Assembly (NCBI RefSeq): GCF_017599385.1
Contig: NZ_JAGFPK010000001.1
Location: forward strand, 746,177 to 810,176
DNA from: Ciceribacter sp. L1K22
GTDB taxonomy: Bacteria > Pseudomonadota > Alphaproteobacteria > Rhizobiales > Rhizobiaceae
DNA length: 64,000 nt
Direction: 5' to 3'
Position numbers and translations under genes: made by a program. Below, one piece after another: positions 34,957 through 43,816 of this stretch. Position 1 is the first letter of the stretch. Every line of letters begins with the position of its first letter. Under the pieces are notes generated by a model. The model saw nothing but the letters and a program-made list of their open reading frames with translations. It was not told where the DNA came from and ran no database searches.

Positions 34957-35901
34957 ATGCACCCGATGCAGTTCTCCTCCGGCGACGTCGTGACAGACCG
35001 TCGTGCCGATTACGCGAAGATGCTCGATGACGCCGGCGATCCCGCCGCTGCCGCCGAACTGATGGAACAGGCGCTGGAACTCGCCCCCCGATGGACAGCC
35101 GGCTGGCAGCAGCTCGCTGACTACCGCGAGAAGTCCGGTGACGAAAAGGGCGCCGAGACGGCCCTGCGTCGTGTTCTGGAACTCGATCCAGAGGACATCT
35201 TTGCCGCCTCGCTCAAGCTCGCCCGTCTCGGCGCCATCGAGGTCCCCGACCAGCCGCCGAGCCGCTATGTAGAGGCGCTGTTTGACGACTATGCCGACCG
35301 CTTCGAGACAGCGCTCGTCGAGAAGTTGGATTACAGCGTGCCGCCCAAGCTCTCGGCGCTTCTCCGCCGCGTCGCGGGCGAAGGACGCCGTTTTCGCCAC
35401 GCGGTCGATCTCGGCTGCGGCACCGGATTGCTCGGCATCGAAATCCGCGATCTGGCTGACCGGCTCGAAGGCTTCGATCTGTCGGCCGGTATGCTCGCAA
35501 AGGCCGAGGAAAAGGGCGTTTACGATCTTCTCGCCCAGGCCGACCTGTCGCTCGACTCTCCTGCGTCGGGCCTCTTCGCCGACGGACTGGCCGAGGCCCG
35601 TGTTGATCTCGTCTGTGCCGCTGACGTCTTCATGTATCTCGGCAGCCTTGAGGCGACCCTGGAGCTTCTACAGCGGCTTGCGGCAACAGGCGCCATGCTC
35701 GCCTTTTCCGTCGAGGATGGCGGCGACGTTGACGGTTTCGGCCTCGCAGAGTCTTTGCGCTACGTGCATTCAGAGACCTACGTTCGGAGCCTGCTCGACC
35801 GCTTCGGCTTCAAAACCCTCTGCATCGAAAAAACCACCATTCGCATGGATGGCGGAAAACCTGTCTTCGGCATTCTGTTTGTTGCCGTGCGGGATGCCTG
35901 A
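34957..35901 (+). CDS. SAM-dependent methyltransferase with N-terminal TPR segment
   Basis: 314 residues. An N-terminal helical repeat region (AAAELMEQALELAPRWTAGW, GAETALRRVLELDPEDIFAA) reads as about two TPR units. A class I methyltransferase follows with motif I DLGCGTGLLG, motif II GFDLSAGML, and the post-I AADVFMYLG. This TPR-methyltransferase layout is common in alphaproteobacteria. The acceptor is unknown; TPRs suggest a protein partner. Starts at 34957, 34966 or further upstream (34888) are all open and no ribosome-binding site decides. Confidence 0.83.
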   Translation: MHPMQFSSGDVVTDRRADYAKMLDDAGDPAAAAELMEQALELAPRWTAGWQQLADYREKSGDEKGAETALRRVLELDPEDIFAASLKLARLGAIEVPDQPPSRYVEALFDDYADRFETALVEKLDYSVPPKLSALLRRVAGEGRRFRHAVDLGCGTGLLGIEIRDLADRLEGFDLSAGMLAKAEEKGVYDLLAQADLSLDSPASGLFADGLAEARVDLVCAADVFMYLGSLEATLELLQRLAATGAMLAFSVEDGGDVDGFGLAESLRYVHSETYVRSLLDRFGFKTLCIEKTTIRMDGGKPVFGILFVAVRDA

Positions 35902-36015
35902 CGGCAACAAGATTGCGAAGATGTCGATAGGTCAGTATTGTTGACTTATCGCCCTTGCGAACCAGCGGATCTGCGGTACCCTTTGTCCCCTGAGGCTTCT
36001 TCTGGAGACGAAATC

Positions 36016-36654
36016 ATGGCGCATATGAGCAGCATGCTTGGTATCTGGAATACGAACCCGTCCCGCCACACCCCCGCCGAGGACGTTCAAGGGATTCTTG
36101 CCGGTAGCATGATCGCGGCGCTCGGCCTCTATCTTCTTGCTAAGGTCGGCCTTCTGACCGGTGGCATGGCCGGCCTCGCCTTCGTCATCCACTACTGGAG
36201 CGGCCTAAGCTTCGGTCTGCTGTTCTTCGTGCTCAACCTGCCCTTCTATCTGCTATCGCTTCGCCGCGTCGGCCTCGATTTCACGCTGAAGACATTCGTT
36301 GCCGTCGGCCTCACATCCTTCCTCGTCGAAATCGAAAGCCGCTTCCTCGTTATCCAAGAGATCGCGCCCATATGGGCCGCCATCCTCGGTGGTCTGCTCG
36401 TCGGCTTCGGCCTGCTTGCGCTCTATCGCCACCGCGCCAGCCTAGGCGGCCTCGGCATTCTCGCGGTCTACATCCAGGATCGCTTCGGCATTCGCGCCGG
36501 CCTCGTCCAGCTCGGCTTCGACCTCTGCGTCATGGCGCTCGCCTTCGCCGTGCTCACCCCTGGCGTCGTTCTTTACTCCATCCTCGGCGCCGTGGTGCTC
36601 AACCTCTTCCTCGCCATCAACCACCGCTCCGACCGCTACATCGCGCTCCGCTGA
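36016..36654 (+). CDS. YitT-family membrane protein, first of a tandem pair
   Basis: 212 residues with five to six hydrophobic segments. The family's glycine loop KVGLLTGGMAGLAFVIHYWS, the SFGLLFFVLNLPFYLLS helix and a C-terminal RHRASLGGLGILAVYIQDRF are clear; the end INHRSDRYIA is shared with the next gene. The ATG at 36016 has GGAGA 8 bp before it. YitT proteins are transporters or membrane regulators of unknown substrate. About 100 bp separates it from its paralogue. Confidence 0.85.
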   Translation: MAHMSSMLGIWNTNPSRHTPAEDVQGILAGSMIAALGLYLLAKVGLLTGGMAGLAFVIHYWSGLSFGLLFFVLNLPFYLLSLRRVGLDFTLKTFVAVGLTSFLVEIESRFLVIQEIAPIWAAILGGLLVGFGLLALYRHRASLGGLGILAVYIQDRFGIRAGLVQLGFDLCVMALAFAVLTPGVVLYSILGAVVLNLFLAINHRSDRYIALR

Positions 36655-36753
36655 GCGGTCGGTTTGGCTTTGCCGTTACGTCGGCCTCCTCTTGATCCCC
36701 ACCGATGATCGGGACTAAGAGACGGAAAAGCTAAGCAAGGAACGATAGACGAG

Positions 36754-37386
36754 ATGGCGCAGACCCGGTTCGGCGAATGGATCACCTCCACCCCTGATCG
36801 CCATTCGGTGATCGAGGATGCGCAGGGGCTCGCCGCCGGCGCCATCATGGCCTCGCTCGGCGTGCTTTTCCTGTCGAGCGCTGGCCTGCTGACCGGCGGT
36901 ACCGCCGGCGTCGCCTTCTTGCTGCATTACGCGACGGGCTATGCCTTTGGCCTCGTCTTCTTCGCGGTGAACCTGCCGTTCTACTGGCTGGCCTTCCGCC
37001 GCTTCGGCCTTGCATTCTGCGTCAAGACGTTCATCGCCATCGCAGCCACCTCCTTCCTCAGCGAAGCGGTGCCGCGCGCCATCGGCATTTCCCATATTGA
37101 TCCGCTGATCGCCGCGATCTTCGGTGGCCTGCTGATCGGCACGGGTCTGCTCATCCTCTTCCGCCACCGCGCCAGCCTCGGCGGCTTTGGCATCCTGGCG
37201 CTCTATCTCCAGGAGCGCTTCGGTTGGCGCGCCGGTCTCGTGCAGCTGGTCTTCGACGGCTGTGTGCTTGTTTTCTCCTTCTTCCTCGCCAGCCCCTTCA
37301 TCATCTTCTGCTCGGTCGTCGGCGCCGTGGTGCTGAACCTGACGCTCGCCATCAATCACAGGAAAGACCGCTACATCGCGATGTAA
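36754..37386 (+). CDS. YitT-family membrane protein, second of a tandem pair
   Basis: 210 residues, plainly homologous along its length to the preceding gene: the same SAGLLTGGTAGVAFLLHYAT loop, the same FFAVNLPFYWL helix, FRHRASLGGFGILALYLQER and the same INHRKDRYIAM end. This indicates a local duplication with moderate divergence. No regulatory gene is attached. Function unknown. Confidence 0.85.
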   Translation: MAQTRFGEWITSTPDRHSVIEDAQGLAAGAIMASLGVLFLSSAGLLTGGTAGVAFLLHYATGYAFGLVFFAVNLPFYWLAFRRFGLAFCVKTFIAIAATSFLSEAVPRAIGISHIDPLIAAIFGGLLIGTGLLILFRHRASLGGFGILALYLQERFGWRAGLVQLVFDGCVLVFSFFLASPFIIFCSVVGAVVLNLTLAINHRKDRYIAM

Positions 37387-37435
37387 GGAGCGGGCGCCGA
37401 TCAGGGCTTCTCTTTTCGACCGCCGCCACTACCTT

Positions 37436-39949
37436 TTGAGCGTGAACGCCGCTGATTCCGCCTGCCTGGTGCTGCCCGATCCCTTTCTCCGCTGGTTCGC
37501 GGACAAGGGCTGGTCGCCGCGCGCCCACCAGCTGGAGCTCGTGCGTCGTGCCGAGGCCGGCGACAGCACGCTGCTGATCGCTCCCACCGGCGCCGGCAAG
37601 ACGCTCGCCGGCTTCCTGCCCTCGCTGGTCGATCTTTTGCATCGTGGAAAACGAAAGCCTGGCGCCGCCTTCACCGGTATCCACACGCTCTACATTTCCC
37701 CGCTGAAGGCGCTCGCCGTCGATATCGAGCGCAACCTGATGAAACCCGTCGGCGAGATGGGCCTGCCGGTCACAGTGGAGAACCGCACCGGCGATACCCC
37801 CCAGGCCAAGCGCCAGCGCCAGAAGCTCAATCCGCCTGATATCCTGCTGACCACGCCCGAACAGCTCGCGCTGCTGCTGGCCAATGGCGAGGCCGACCGT
37901 TTCTTCAAGGATCTGCGCTTCGTCATCTTCGACGAACTGCACTCGCTGGTCACCACGAAGCGCGGCCATCTGCTGTCGCTCGGCCTCGCGCGTCTGCGCC
38001 GCCATGCGCCAGATATGCAAACCATCGGCCTCTCGGCCACGGTTGCCGATCCGCCGGAACTGCAGCGCTGGCTGGTCGGCCAGACGCCTGGAACCGAAGC
38101 CATGGCTGGCCTTGTCACCGTGGATGGCGGCGCGAAGCCCATCATCTCGATCCTGACGACCGAGGAGCGCATCCCGTGGTCCGGCCACTCGGCACGCTAC
38201 GCCATGCCGGAGCTCTATGAGACGCTGAAGCATTTCGCGACGACGCTGATCTTCGTCAACACCCGCTCGCAGGCGGAGATGCTGTTTCAGGAACTCTGGA
38301 CCATCAACGACGACAACATGCCGATCGCGCTCCACCACGGCTCGCTCGATGTCGGCCAGCGCCGCAAGGTCGAGGCCGCCATGGCCGACAATCGGCTGCG
38401 CGCCGTCGTCGCCACCTCCACATTGGACCTCGGCATCGACTGGGGCGATGTCGATCTCGTCGTCCATGTCGGAGCACCCAAGGGTGCCTCCCGTCTGGCC
38501 CAGCGCATAGGCCGCGCCAACCACCGCATGGACGAGCCGTCGCGCGCCATCCTCGTGCCCGCCAACCGCTTCGAGGTCATGGAGTGCCAGGCGGCGCTCG
38601 ATGCCAACTATCTCGGCGCCCAGGATACGCCGCCGATGGGCGAGGGGGCGCTCGACGTTCTTGCACAGCACGTGCTCGGCATGGCCTGCGCCGACCCCTT
38701 CTCGGCTGACGATCTCTATTCCGAGGTCGTCAGCGCCGCCCCCTATGCCGAACTGCCGCGAGACACTTTTGACCGCATCGTCGAATTCGTCGCCACCGGC
38801 GGTTATGCGCTGAAAACCTACGAGCGCTACGCCAAGATCCGGCTCAACAAGGACGGCCTCTGGCGGGTCTCGAACCCGCAGGTCGCCCAGCAATATCGGC
38901 TAAACCTCGGCACCATCGTCGAAATGCCGATGCTCAACGTCCGTCTCGTCAGGCGCAATCATCTTGGCTCCATCGGTCGCGGCGGCATGACGCTCGGCAA
39001 GGTCGAGGAATACTTCCTGGAACAGCTGTCCCAGGGAGATACCTTCTTGTTCGGCGGCAAGGTGCTGCGCTTCGAGGGCATCCGCGAAAACGAATGCCTG
39101 GTCTCCAATGCCTTCTCGCAGGACCCGAAGATCCCCGCCTATGCCGGCGGCAAGTTCCCCCTCTCCACCTATCTCGCCGAGCAGGTGCGCGCCATGCTGG
39201 ACGATCCCGGCCGCTGGCGCGAACTGCCGGATCAGGTGCGCGACTGGCTGGAGATCCAGCGCGAGAAGTCCGTCCTGCCGAAGCGCGGCGAACTGCTGAT
39301 CGAGACCTTCCCGCGATCGAAGCGCTTCTTCCTCGTCGCCTATCCGTTCGAGGGCCGGCTCGCCCACCAGACGCTCGGCATGCTGCTGACCCGCAGGCTG
39401 GAGCGCATGGGCGGAAAGCCGCTCGGCTTCGTCGCCACTGACTACTCGCTCGCCATCTGGGGCTTGGAGGACATGGGCTCGATGATCGCTCGGGGCCGCC
39501 TGTCCCTGCAGGACTTGTTCGACGAGGACATGCTGGGCGACGATCTGGAAGCCTGGCTTGACGAAAGCTGGATGCTGAAGCGCACCTTCCGCACCTGCGC
39601 CGTCATCGCCGGTCTGATCGAGAAACGCCATCCCGGCAAGGAAAAGTCCGGACGCCAGGTCACGGTGTCCGCCGATCTCATTTACGATGTATTGCGCAGC
39701 CATGAGCCCGATCACATCCTGCTGCAGGCCACGCGTCAGGATGCCGCTCGCGGCCTGCTGGATATTGCCCGCCTTGCAGATATGCTAAAACGAATCAGGG
39801 GCCACATCACCCACAAGCGGCTCGACCACATCTCGCCGCTCGCGGTGCCGGTCATGCTGGAAATCGGCAAGGAGCCGGTGGTGGGAGAGGCCCACGAGGA
39901 TGTCCTGGCCGAAGCCGCCGACGATCTGATCGCCGAGGCAATGGCCTGA
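37436..39949 (+). CDS. Ligase-associated DEXH-box DNA helicase (Lhr-type core)
   Basis: 837 residues, a large superfamily-2 helicase: Walker A APTGAGKTLAG, DELH box VIFDELHSL, motif III LSATVADP, helicase C-terminal motifs TSTLDLGIDWG and RIGRANHRMDEPSRA, then the winged-helix/DUF4145-like tail typical of Lhr proteins. Length and the neighbouring pdeM identify the ligase-associated DNA-damage form. The start is uncertain: TTG 37436 or GTG 37442, neither with a clear ribosome-binding site. No ATP-dependent ligase or exonuclease gene follows in this window, though these are usual partners. Confidence 0.88.
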   Translation: MSVNAADSACLVLPDPFLRWFADKGWSPRAHQLELVRRAEAGDSTLLIAPTGAGKTLAGFLPSLVDLLHRGKRKPGAAFTGIHTLYISPLKALAVDIERNLMKPVGEMGLPVTVENRTGDTPQAKRQRQKLNPPDILLTTPEQLALLLANGEADRFFKDLRFVIFDELHSLVTTKRGHLLSLGLARLRRHAPDMQTIGLSATVADPPELQRWLVGQTPGTEAMAGLVTVDGGAKPIISILTTEERIPWSGHSARYAMPELYETLKHFATTLIFVNTRSQAEMLFQELWTINDDNMPIALHHGSLDVGQRRKVEAAMADNRLRAVVATSTLDLGIDWGDVDLVVHVGAPKGASRLAQRIGRANHRMDEPSRAILVPANRFEVMECQAALDANYLGAQDTPPMGEGALDVLAQHVLGMACADPFSADDLYSEVVSAAPYAELPRDTFDRIVEFVATGGYALKTYERYAKIRLNKDGLWRVSNPQVAQQYRLNLGTIVEMPMLNVRLVRRNHLGSIGRGGMTLGKVEEYFLEQLSQGDTFLFGGKVLRFEGIRENECLVSNAFSQDPKIPAYAGGKFPLSTYLAEQVRAMLDDPGRWRELPDQVRDWLEIQREKSVLPKRGELLIETFPRSKRFFLVAYPFEGRLAHQTLGMLLTRRLERMGGKPLGFVATDYSLAIWGLEDMGSMIARGRLSLQDLFDEDMLGDDLEAWLDESWMLKRTFRTCAVIAGLIEKRHPGKEKSGRQVTVSADLIYDVLRSHEPDHILLQATRQDAARGLLDIARLADMLKRIRGHITHKRLDHISPLAVPVMLEIGKEPVVGEAHEDVLAEAADDLIAEAMA

Positions 39950-40029
39950 GGATGTGGCGTGGGCAACGGACCGTGGAAAAACGGCTGGGAGACTGCCGGC
40001 GATAGGGATTGGAACGGCTGCCGCGAGTC

Positions 40030-40077
40030 CCTTCTCCCCGCAGGCGGGGAGAAGGTGCCGGCAGGCGGATGAGGGGC
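40030..40077 (+). repeat. Rhizobial palindromic intergenic repeat
   Basis: Arms CCTTCTCCCCGC and GCGGGGAGAAGG pair about AG, followed by a conserved GC-rich tail ending GGATGAGGGGC. The same 48-bp unit recurs at 58371-58418 (about two differences) and inverted at 58294-58341. Lies in the helicase-pdeM gap. Confidence 0.85.
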
Positions 40078-40108
40078 GTCTCGCAAAGAGGCCCGAACGA
40101 GAGACGGA

Positions 40109-40834
40109 ATGACTGGTCTGACGGCAAGGCGCCTCGTTGCGCCGGAAACAACCGCTCTGGCGGCCGAGATCGAGTTCAACGGCGCGGCCGCCGTCTGCGA
40201 TCCCTTCGGCGCGCTTTACCTGCCGGATGTCCGCGCGCTCGTTGTATCGGACCTGCATCTGGAGAAGGGGGCAGCCTTCGCCCGTCGCGGCCAGCTTCTG
40301 CCGCCCTACGACACGCTGGCAACGCTCCGCCTGCTCGATGCCGTGATCACCCGCTACGATCCGGCAGTCGTCATCAGCCTCGGCGACAATTTCCATGACC
40401 GGCGCGGATCGGCCGAACTGCCGGATGCCTTCCGCCGCATGATTGCAGCCATGGCGGCGGGCCGCGAGTGGATATGGGTCAACGGCAACCACGATCCGGA
40501 TGGCGTCCACGACCTGCCTGGCATTTCGGCCGATGAACTCGTCTATGCGGGACTGACCTTCCGCCACGAGCCGACGCTGCGCTCCTCAGCCGGTGAAGTC
40601 TCAGGTCATCTTCATCCTTGCGCCACGGTCCGCCGCCGCGAAAAGGCCGTGCGTCGCCCTTGCTTCGCGATCGATGGGAGGCGGTTGATCATGCCCTCCT
40701 TCGGCGTGACGACAGGCGGGCTCGACCTACGCCACAAGGCCTTTACCGGCCTCTTCGACCGGGCGACGCTGGTCGCGCACCTGATGGGGCGCGACCGCAT
40801 CTACTCGGTGAAGTTCTCTAACCTCATCGGTTGA
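40109..40834 (+). CDS. pdeM: Ligase-associated DNA damage response endonuclease PdeM
   Basis: Calcineurin-like metallophosphoesterase of 241 residues. Metal motifs: VVSDLHLEKGAAFARRG, SLGDNFHD, WVNGNHDP, and a GHLHP near VSGHLHPCATV. The block FDRATLVAHLMGRDRIYSVKF at the end is typical of PdeM. Co-occurrence with the Lhr-type helicase 160 bp upstream supports the assignment; the family's role in DNA repair is inferred from gene clusters. A palindromic repeat sits between the two genes. Confidence 0.88.
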   Translation: MTGLTARRLVAPETTALAAEIEFNGAAAVCDPFGALYLPDVRALVVSDLHLEKGAAFARRGQLLPPYDTLATLRLLDAVITRYDPAVVISLGDNFHDRRGSAELPDAFRRMIAAMAAGREWIWVNGNHDPDGVHDLPGISADELVYAGLTFRHEPTLRSSAGEVSGHLHPCATVRRREKAVRRPCFAIDGRRLIMPSFGVTTGGLDLRHKAFTGLFDRATLVAHLMGRDRIYSVKFSNLIG

Positions 40835-40843
40835 TCGACAGGA

Positions 40844-42073
40844 TCAGCTCTGATCGTCGCTCTTGGTCAGTCGGAGGATCGTCGATCCGCCGCCGCCGCG
40901 CTGCTCTGTCACCGCGAACACGCTGCCGTCAGGCGCCACCTTCACATCGCGAATGCGGGCGTCGAGATTGACGCGCTCCTCATGCGCCACGCGGTCACCC
41001 TCCATGTGCAGCACCACGATCCCGCGGCTCACAAGCCCGCCGACAAGAAAGGCGTTCTGCCATTCCGGAATGGCCTCGGCATTGTAATAGGCCATGCCCG
41101 ACGGCGCGATGACAGGGTCCCAATAGTAGACCGGCTGCTCCGTGCCTTCCTGCGATGTAATGCCGTCGCCGACCGCGCGGCCGCTGTATTCCACGCCGTA
41201 GGTCACCTCTGGCCAGCCGTAGTTCTTGCCGGCTTCCGGTCGGTTCAACTCGTCGCCGCCTTTGGGTCCGTGCTCGATCGTCCACAGTCGCCCGTCACCA
41301 TCGAGTGCCGCCGCCTGCACGTTGCGGTGGCCAAGACTCCAGATTTCCGGCAGCGCACCATCGGTGCCGACGAACGGGTTGTCGTCGAGCGCTTTGCCGC
41401 TGGTATTGATGCGGAACACCTTGCCGAAACCGCTTGCCAGATCCTGGGCGCCGGTCCGCACCTCCGCATCCGAACGCTCTCCGACCGTCACGTAGAGTTC
41501 GCCCTCGGGCCCGAACACCAGGCGCGAGCCGAAATGCTTGTTACCGTCGTAGCCCGGCATCTGCTGGAAGATCACGTTGACGTCCTCCAGCCGCGCGGCG
41601 CCATTCTGGCCCTCGACCAGCTTCGCGGATGCGACCGACGTGCCGTTGCCGTCCTCGCGCGGCTCCGAGAACGAGAAGTAGATCATATTGGATGTTTCGA
41701 AGTCCGGCGCCAGCGCCACGTCGAGCAGACCGCCCTGGCCATTGGACATCACCGCCGGCACGCCCTCAATCGCCGGACCTGCGGAGCCGTCCTCCTGCGA
41801 GACGATATGCATGTCGCCCTGCTTTGCCGTCACCAGCATCCGCCCGTCCGGCAGGAATTCCATCGACCAGAGATGCGGCAGATCCTCCGCCACCGTTTCC
41901 ACCTCGATCTCGGGCGAAGCTTCCGGCAGCGGCGCCCGCGTCTGGTTCTCGAAGGCCGGCGTCTGGCTGGGTGCGTTGGGTCGTTTGGTCTCCGCCGTCT
42001 GGGCGAACGCCACGGGCGCGGCGAGCGCGGCGGCGAGAATGGTGCTGGCGAAAAGGGTTCCTGTCCTCGGCAT
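40844..42073 (-). CDS. Periplasmic PQQ-dependent sugar dehydrogenase (aldose dehydrogenase, YliI/Asd-like)
   Basis: 409 residues. Signal peptide to about residue 24 (ILAAALAAPVAFAQ). A six-blade beta-propeller glucose/sorbosone dehydrogenase domain follows with LPHLWSMEFLPDGRMLVTAK, GGLLDVALAPDF, HFGSRLVFGPEGELYVTVGE, GHRNVQAAA, WTIEHGPKGGDELN and APSGMAYY. Oxidises aldoses in the periplasm with PQQ. No pqq synthesis genes are in the window. The ATG at 42073 fixes a proper signal peptide; the extension to 42115 does not. Confidence 0.9.
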   Translation of the reverse strand: MPRTGTLFASTILAAALAAPVAFAQTAETKRPNAPSQTPAFENQTRAPLPEASPEIEVETVAEDLPHLWSMEFLPDGRMLVTAKQGDMHIVSQEDGSAGPAIEGVPAVMSNGQGGLLDVALAPDFETSNMIYFSFSEPREDGNGTSVASAKLVEGQNGAARLEDVNVIFQQMPGYDGNKHFGSRLVFGPEGELYVTVGERSDAEVRTGAQDLASGFGKVFRINTSGKALDDNPFVGTDGALPEIWSLGHRNVQAAALDGDGRLWTIEHGPKGGDELNRPEAGKNYGWPEVTYGVEYSGRAVGDGITSQEGTEQPVYYWDPVIAPSGMAYYNAEAIPEWQNAFLVGGLVSRGIVVLHMEGDRVAHEERVNLDARIRDVKVAPDGSVFAVTEQRGGGGSTILRLTKSDDQS

Positions 42074-42212
42074 GATGTTATCCTTTCGGTCGCGTCGTGA
42101 AATCGGGGATGGCACGGCCTGGGCGCCTCGACAGGATTAAGGTTGGGGAGCCCGTTTGGTTTCGGAAGATGGCATCAACATAAGTTTATCGACGCGTGAC
42201 AGCTCTCCGCCG

Positions 42213-43145
42213 TCAAAGTTGCAACCGTTTGTCCGGCCATGGATTGAGACCGTCGCGAAGCCATAGCAGGCTATCGATCCAGAAACCGCCGGCATGGCGG
42301 TCGTGAAACAGGTCGAAGTGCCCCAATCTTTCGAAGCCCAGATCGGCGGGTGAGAGCAGCACCGCATTGTGATCCGCATTCCTATAGTAATTGAGCGTCC
42401 GACGGATCGCGCGGGGCGTCGCAAGTGCGTCGTCCGTCACGCCGATGGCGAGTATTGGCCCGCGGAATTCCGCGAACCGTCGCAGTACGTCCTCCCGTTC
42501 CCGGCGCGGATGCGTGTCCTCCATCCGCCTTCCGCGGAACGCCCATTCGAGCGCCACACCGGATGGCAGGTCCTCGAGCCAGCCCAGCCGCTTGCCCGGA
42601 AAATAGCCGCAGGCCGCCGTCAAGGCCGGCATCGCCACATGCCATTTCAAGAAGAGCCGGAGCCTCTGCCGCCGATCATAGTCCCGCCACCACGCATATT
42701 GCGCCCCGACCGTCAGCATCCGGTCGATAAGGCGCGCATTGTCCGCCAGTCCAGAAAGATAGCCGCCTATGCTGTGCCCGACGACCAGCACCGGACCAGC
42801 CGCCGTTTCGCTGAGCAGGAGGTCGAGCGCGGCTCGAAAATCCTGTTCGCCCCAGTCGCGCCACCGGTACCCGCAGCCCCGAAGTATCTCCGGCCGCGAC
42901 AGTGCGATACCCCGGTAGTCATAGGTCAGCACCTCGAAACCACGGGCCGCAAGAAACTGCGCATAGCGGTGATAATAGCGCGCGGCGACGCCCGTCGCCG
43001 GGTTGATGATGACCCGGCCGGGCGTCGATCCCGTTGTCCCCCGCCACAGGTGGCCGCCAAGCTTCACACCGTCCGCGCAGGTCACTGTCACGGCTTCGGG
43101 CCGTCCGGCGACGTGTGTTTCGGCTATCGCACCGGCCTCGCCCAT
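42213..43145 (-). CDS. Alpha/beta-hydrolase
   Basis: 310 residues. The nucleophile elbow is VVGHSIGGYLS, the oxyanion region is NPATGVAARYYHRYAQFLAA, and a possible catalytic His is in GHFDLFHDRHAGG near the end. Substrate unknown; the pattern resembles uncharacterised serine hydrolases next to TetR genes. GGAG sits 8 bp before ATG 43145 and only 2 bp before ATG 43151, so 43145 is preferred. It is divergent from the TetR gene at 43232, with a palindrome between them, so it is the probable regulated gene. Confidence 0.83.
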   Translation of the reverse strand: MGEAGAIAETHVAGRPEAVTVTCADGVKLGGHLWRGTTGSTPGRVIINPATGVAARYYHRYAQFLAARGFEVLTYDYRGIALSRPEILRGCGYRWRDWGEQDFRAALDLLLSETAAGPVLVVGHSIGGYLSGLADNARLIDRMLTVGAQYAWWRDYDRRQRLRLFLKWHVAMPALTAACGYFPGKRLGWLEDLPSGVALEWAFRGRRMEDTHPRREREDVLRRFAEFRGPILAIGVTDDALATPRAIRRTLNYYRNADHNAVLLSPADLGFERLGHFDLFHDRHAGGFWIDSLLWLRDGLNPWPDKRLQL

Positions 43146-43210
43146 TGTCATGGCTCCCTGTTCTGTCAGCCACCGAGGCTTAGCAACTTCGCGCCGTTGT
43201 GGACACTCAC

Positions 43211-43230
43211 TGGTCGGTATACATTGACCA
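43211..43230. promoter_or_regulatory. Candidate TetR operator, TGGTC/GACCA inverted repeat
   Basis: TGGTC (43211-43215) and GACCA (43226-43230) flank a 10-bp AT-rich centre containing TATA. It lies one base before the TetR start and 66 bp before the divergent hydrolase start, so binding could block both. Confidence 0.55.
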
Positions 43231-43231
43231 C

Positions 43232-43816
43232 ATGGACATGCCATCGACCTCAACTCGCGACCGTATCATCGCCGCCGCTGCCAAGCTCTTCTACGACGAG
43301 GGCATAAGGCGCGTCAGCGTCGATGCCATCGCCGGCGAGGCCGGAGTCACCAAGCGCACGCTCTACTACCATTTCGAGAGCAAGGACGATCTCGTCGCTG
43401 CCTATCTGGAAGGCCGCGACCGGCCGAACTTCGCCTGGTTCCAGCGCTGGTATGCGGAAGCCGAAGGACCGCTGCCGGAGCGCATTCGCGCCCTGTTTCA
43501 CGGTCTCTCCCGGGCCGCGCGCCACGAAAAATGGAAAGGCTGCGGCTTCCTGCGTACCGCTGCAGAACTCGCCAATCTACCCGGTCATCCGGCGATTGTC
43601 TTAGGCAAGGCCCACAAGCAGAGGCTTGAAGATTGGCTGTGCGGTCTCTTTGAGCAAGATGGCATCAGGGAGCCGCGCGCACTGGCCCGCCAGATGGTGC
43701 TGCTGATCGATGGCGCTTTCGCCGTCGTTCTCCTCAATCGCGATCCGAGCTATATGGAAACCGCCGGCGCCGCCGCCGCCACGCTCGTCGAAATGGCGCC
43801 GAGGGCGATCCGATGA
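43232..43816 (+). CDS. TetR-family transcriptional regulator
   Basis: 194 residues. The N-terminal helix-turn-helix is RDRIIAAAAKLFYDEGIRRV, then GVTKRTLYYHFESKDDLV. The C-terminal ligand domain is of unclear specificity. ATG 43232 is preferred; ATG 43238 is two codons on and the open extension to 43199 crosses the operator. Its stop overlaps the HxlR start as ATGA, an unusual pairing of two repressor types in one transcript. Confidence 0.9.
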   Translation: MDMPSTSTRDRIIAAAAKLFYDEGIRRVSVDAIAGEAGVTKRTLYYHFESKDDLVAAYLEGRDRPNFAWFQRWYAEAEGPLPERIRALFHGLSRAARHEKWKGCGFLRTAAELANLPGHPAIVLGKAHKQRLEDWLCGLFEQDGIREPRALARQMVLLIDGAFAVVLLNRDPSYMETAGAAAATLVEMAPRAIR

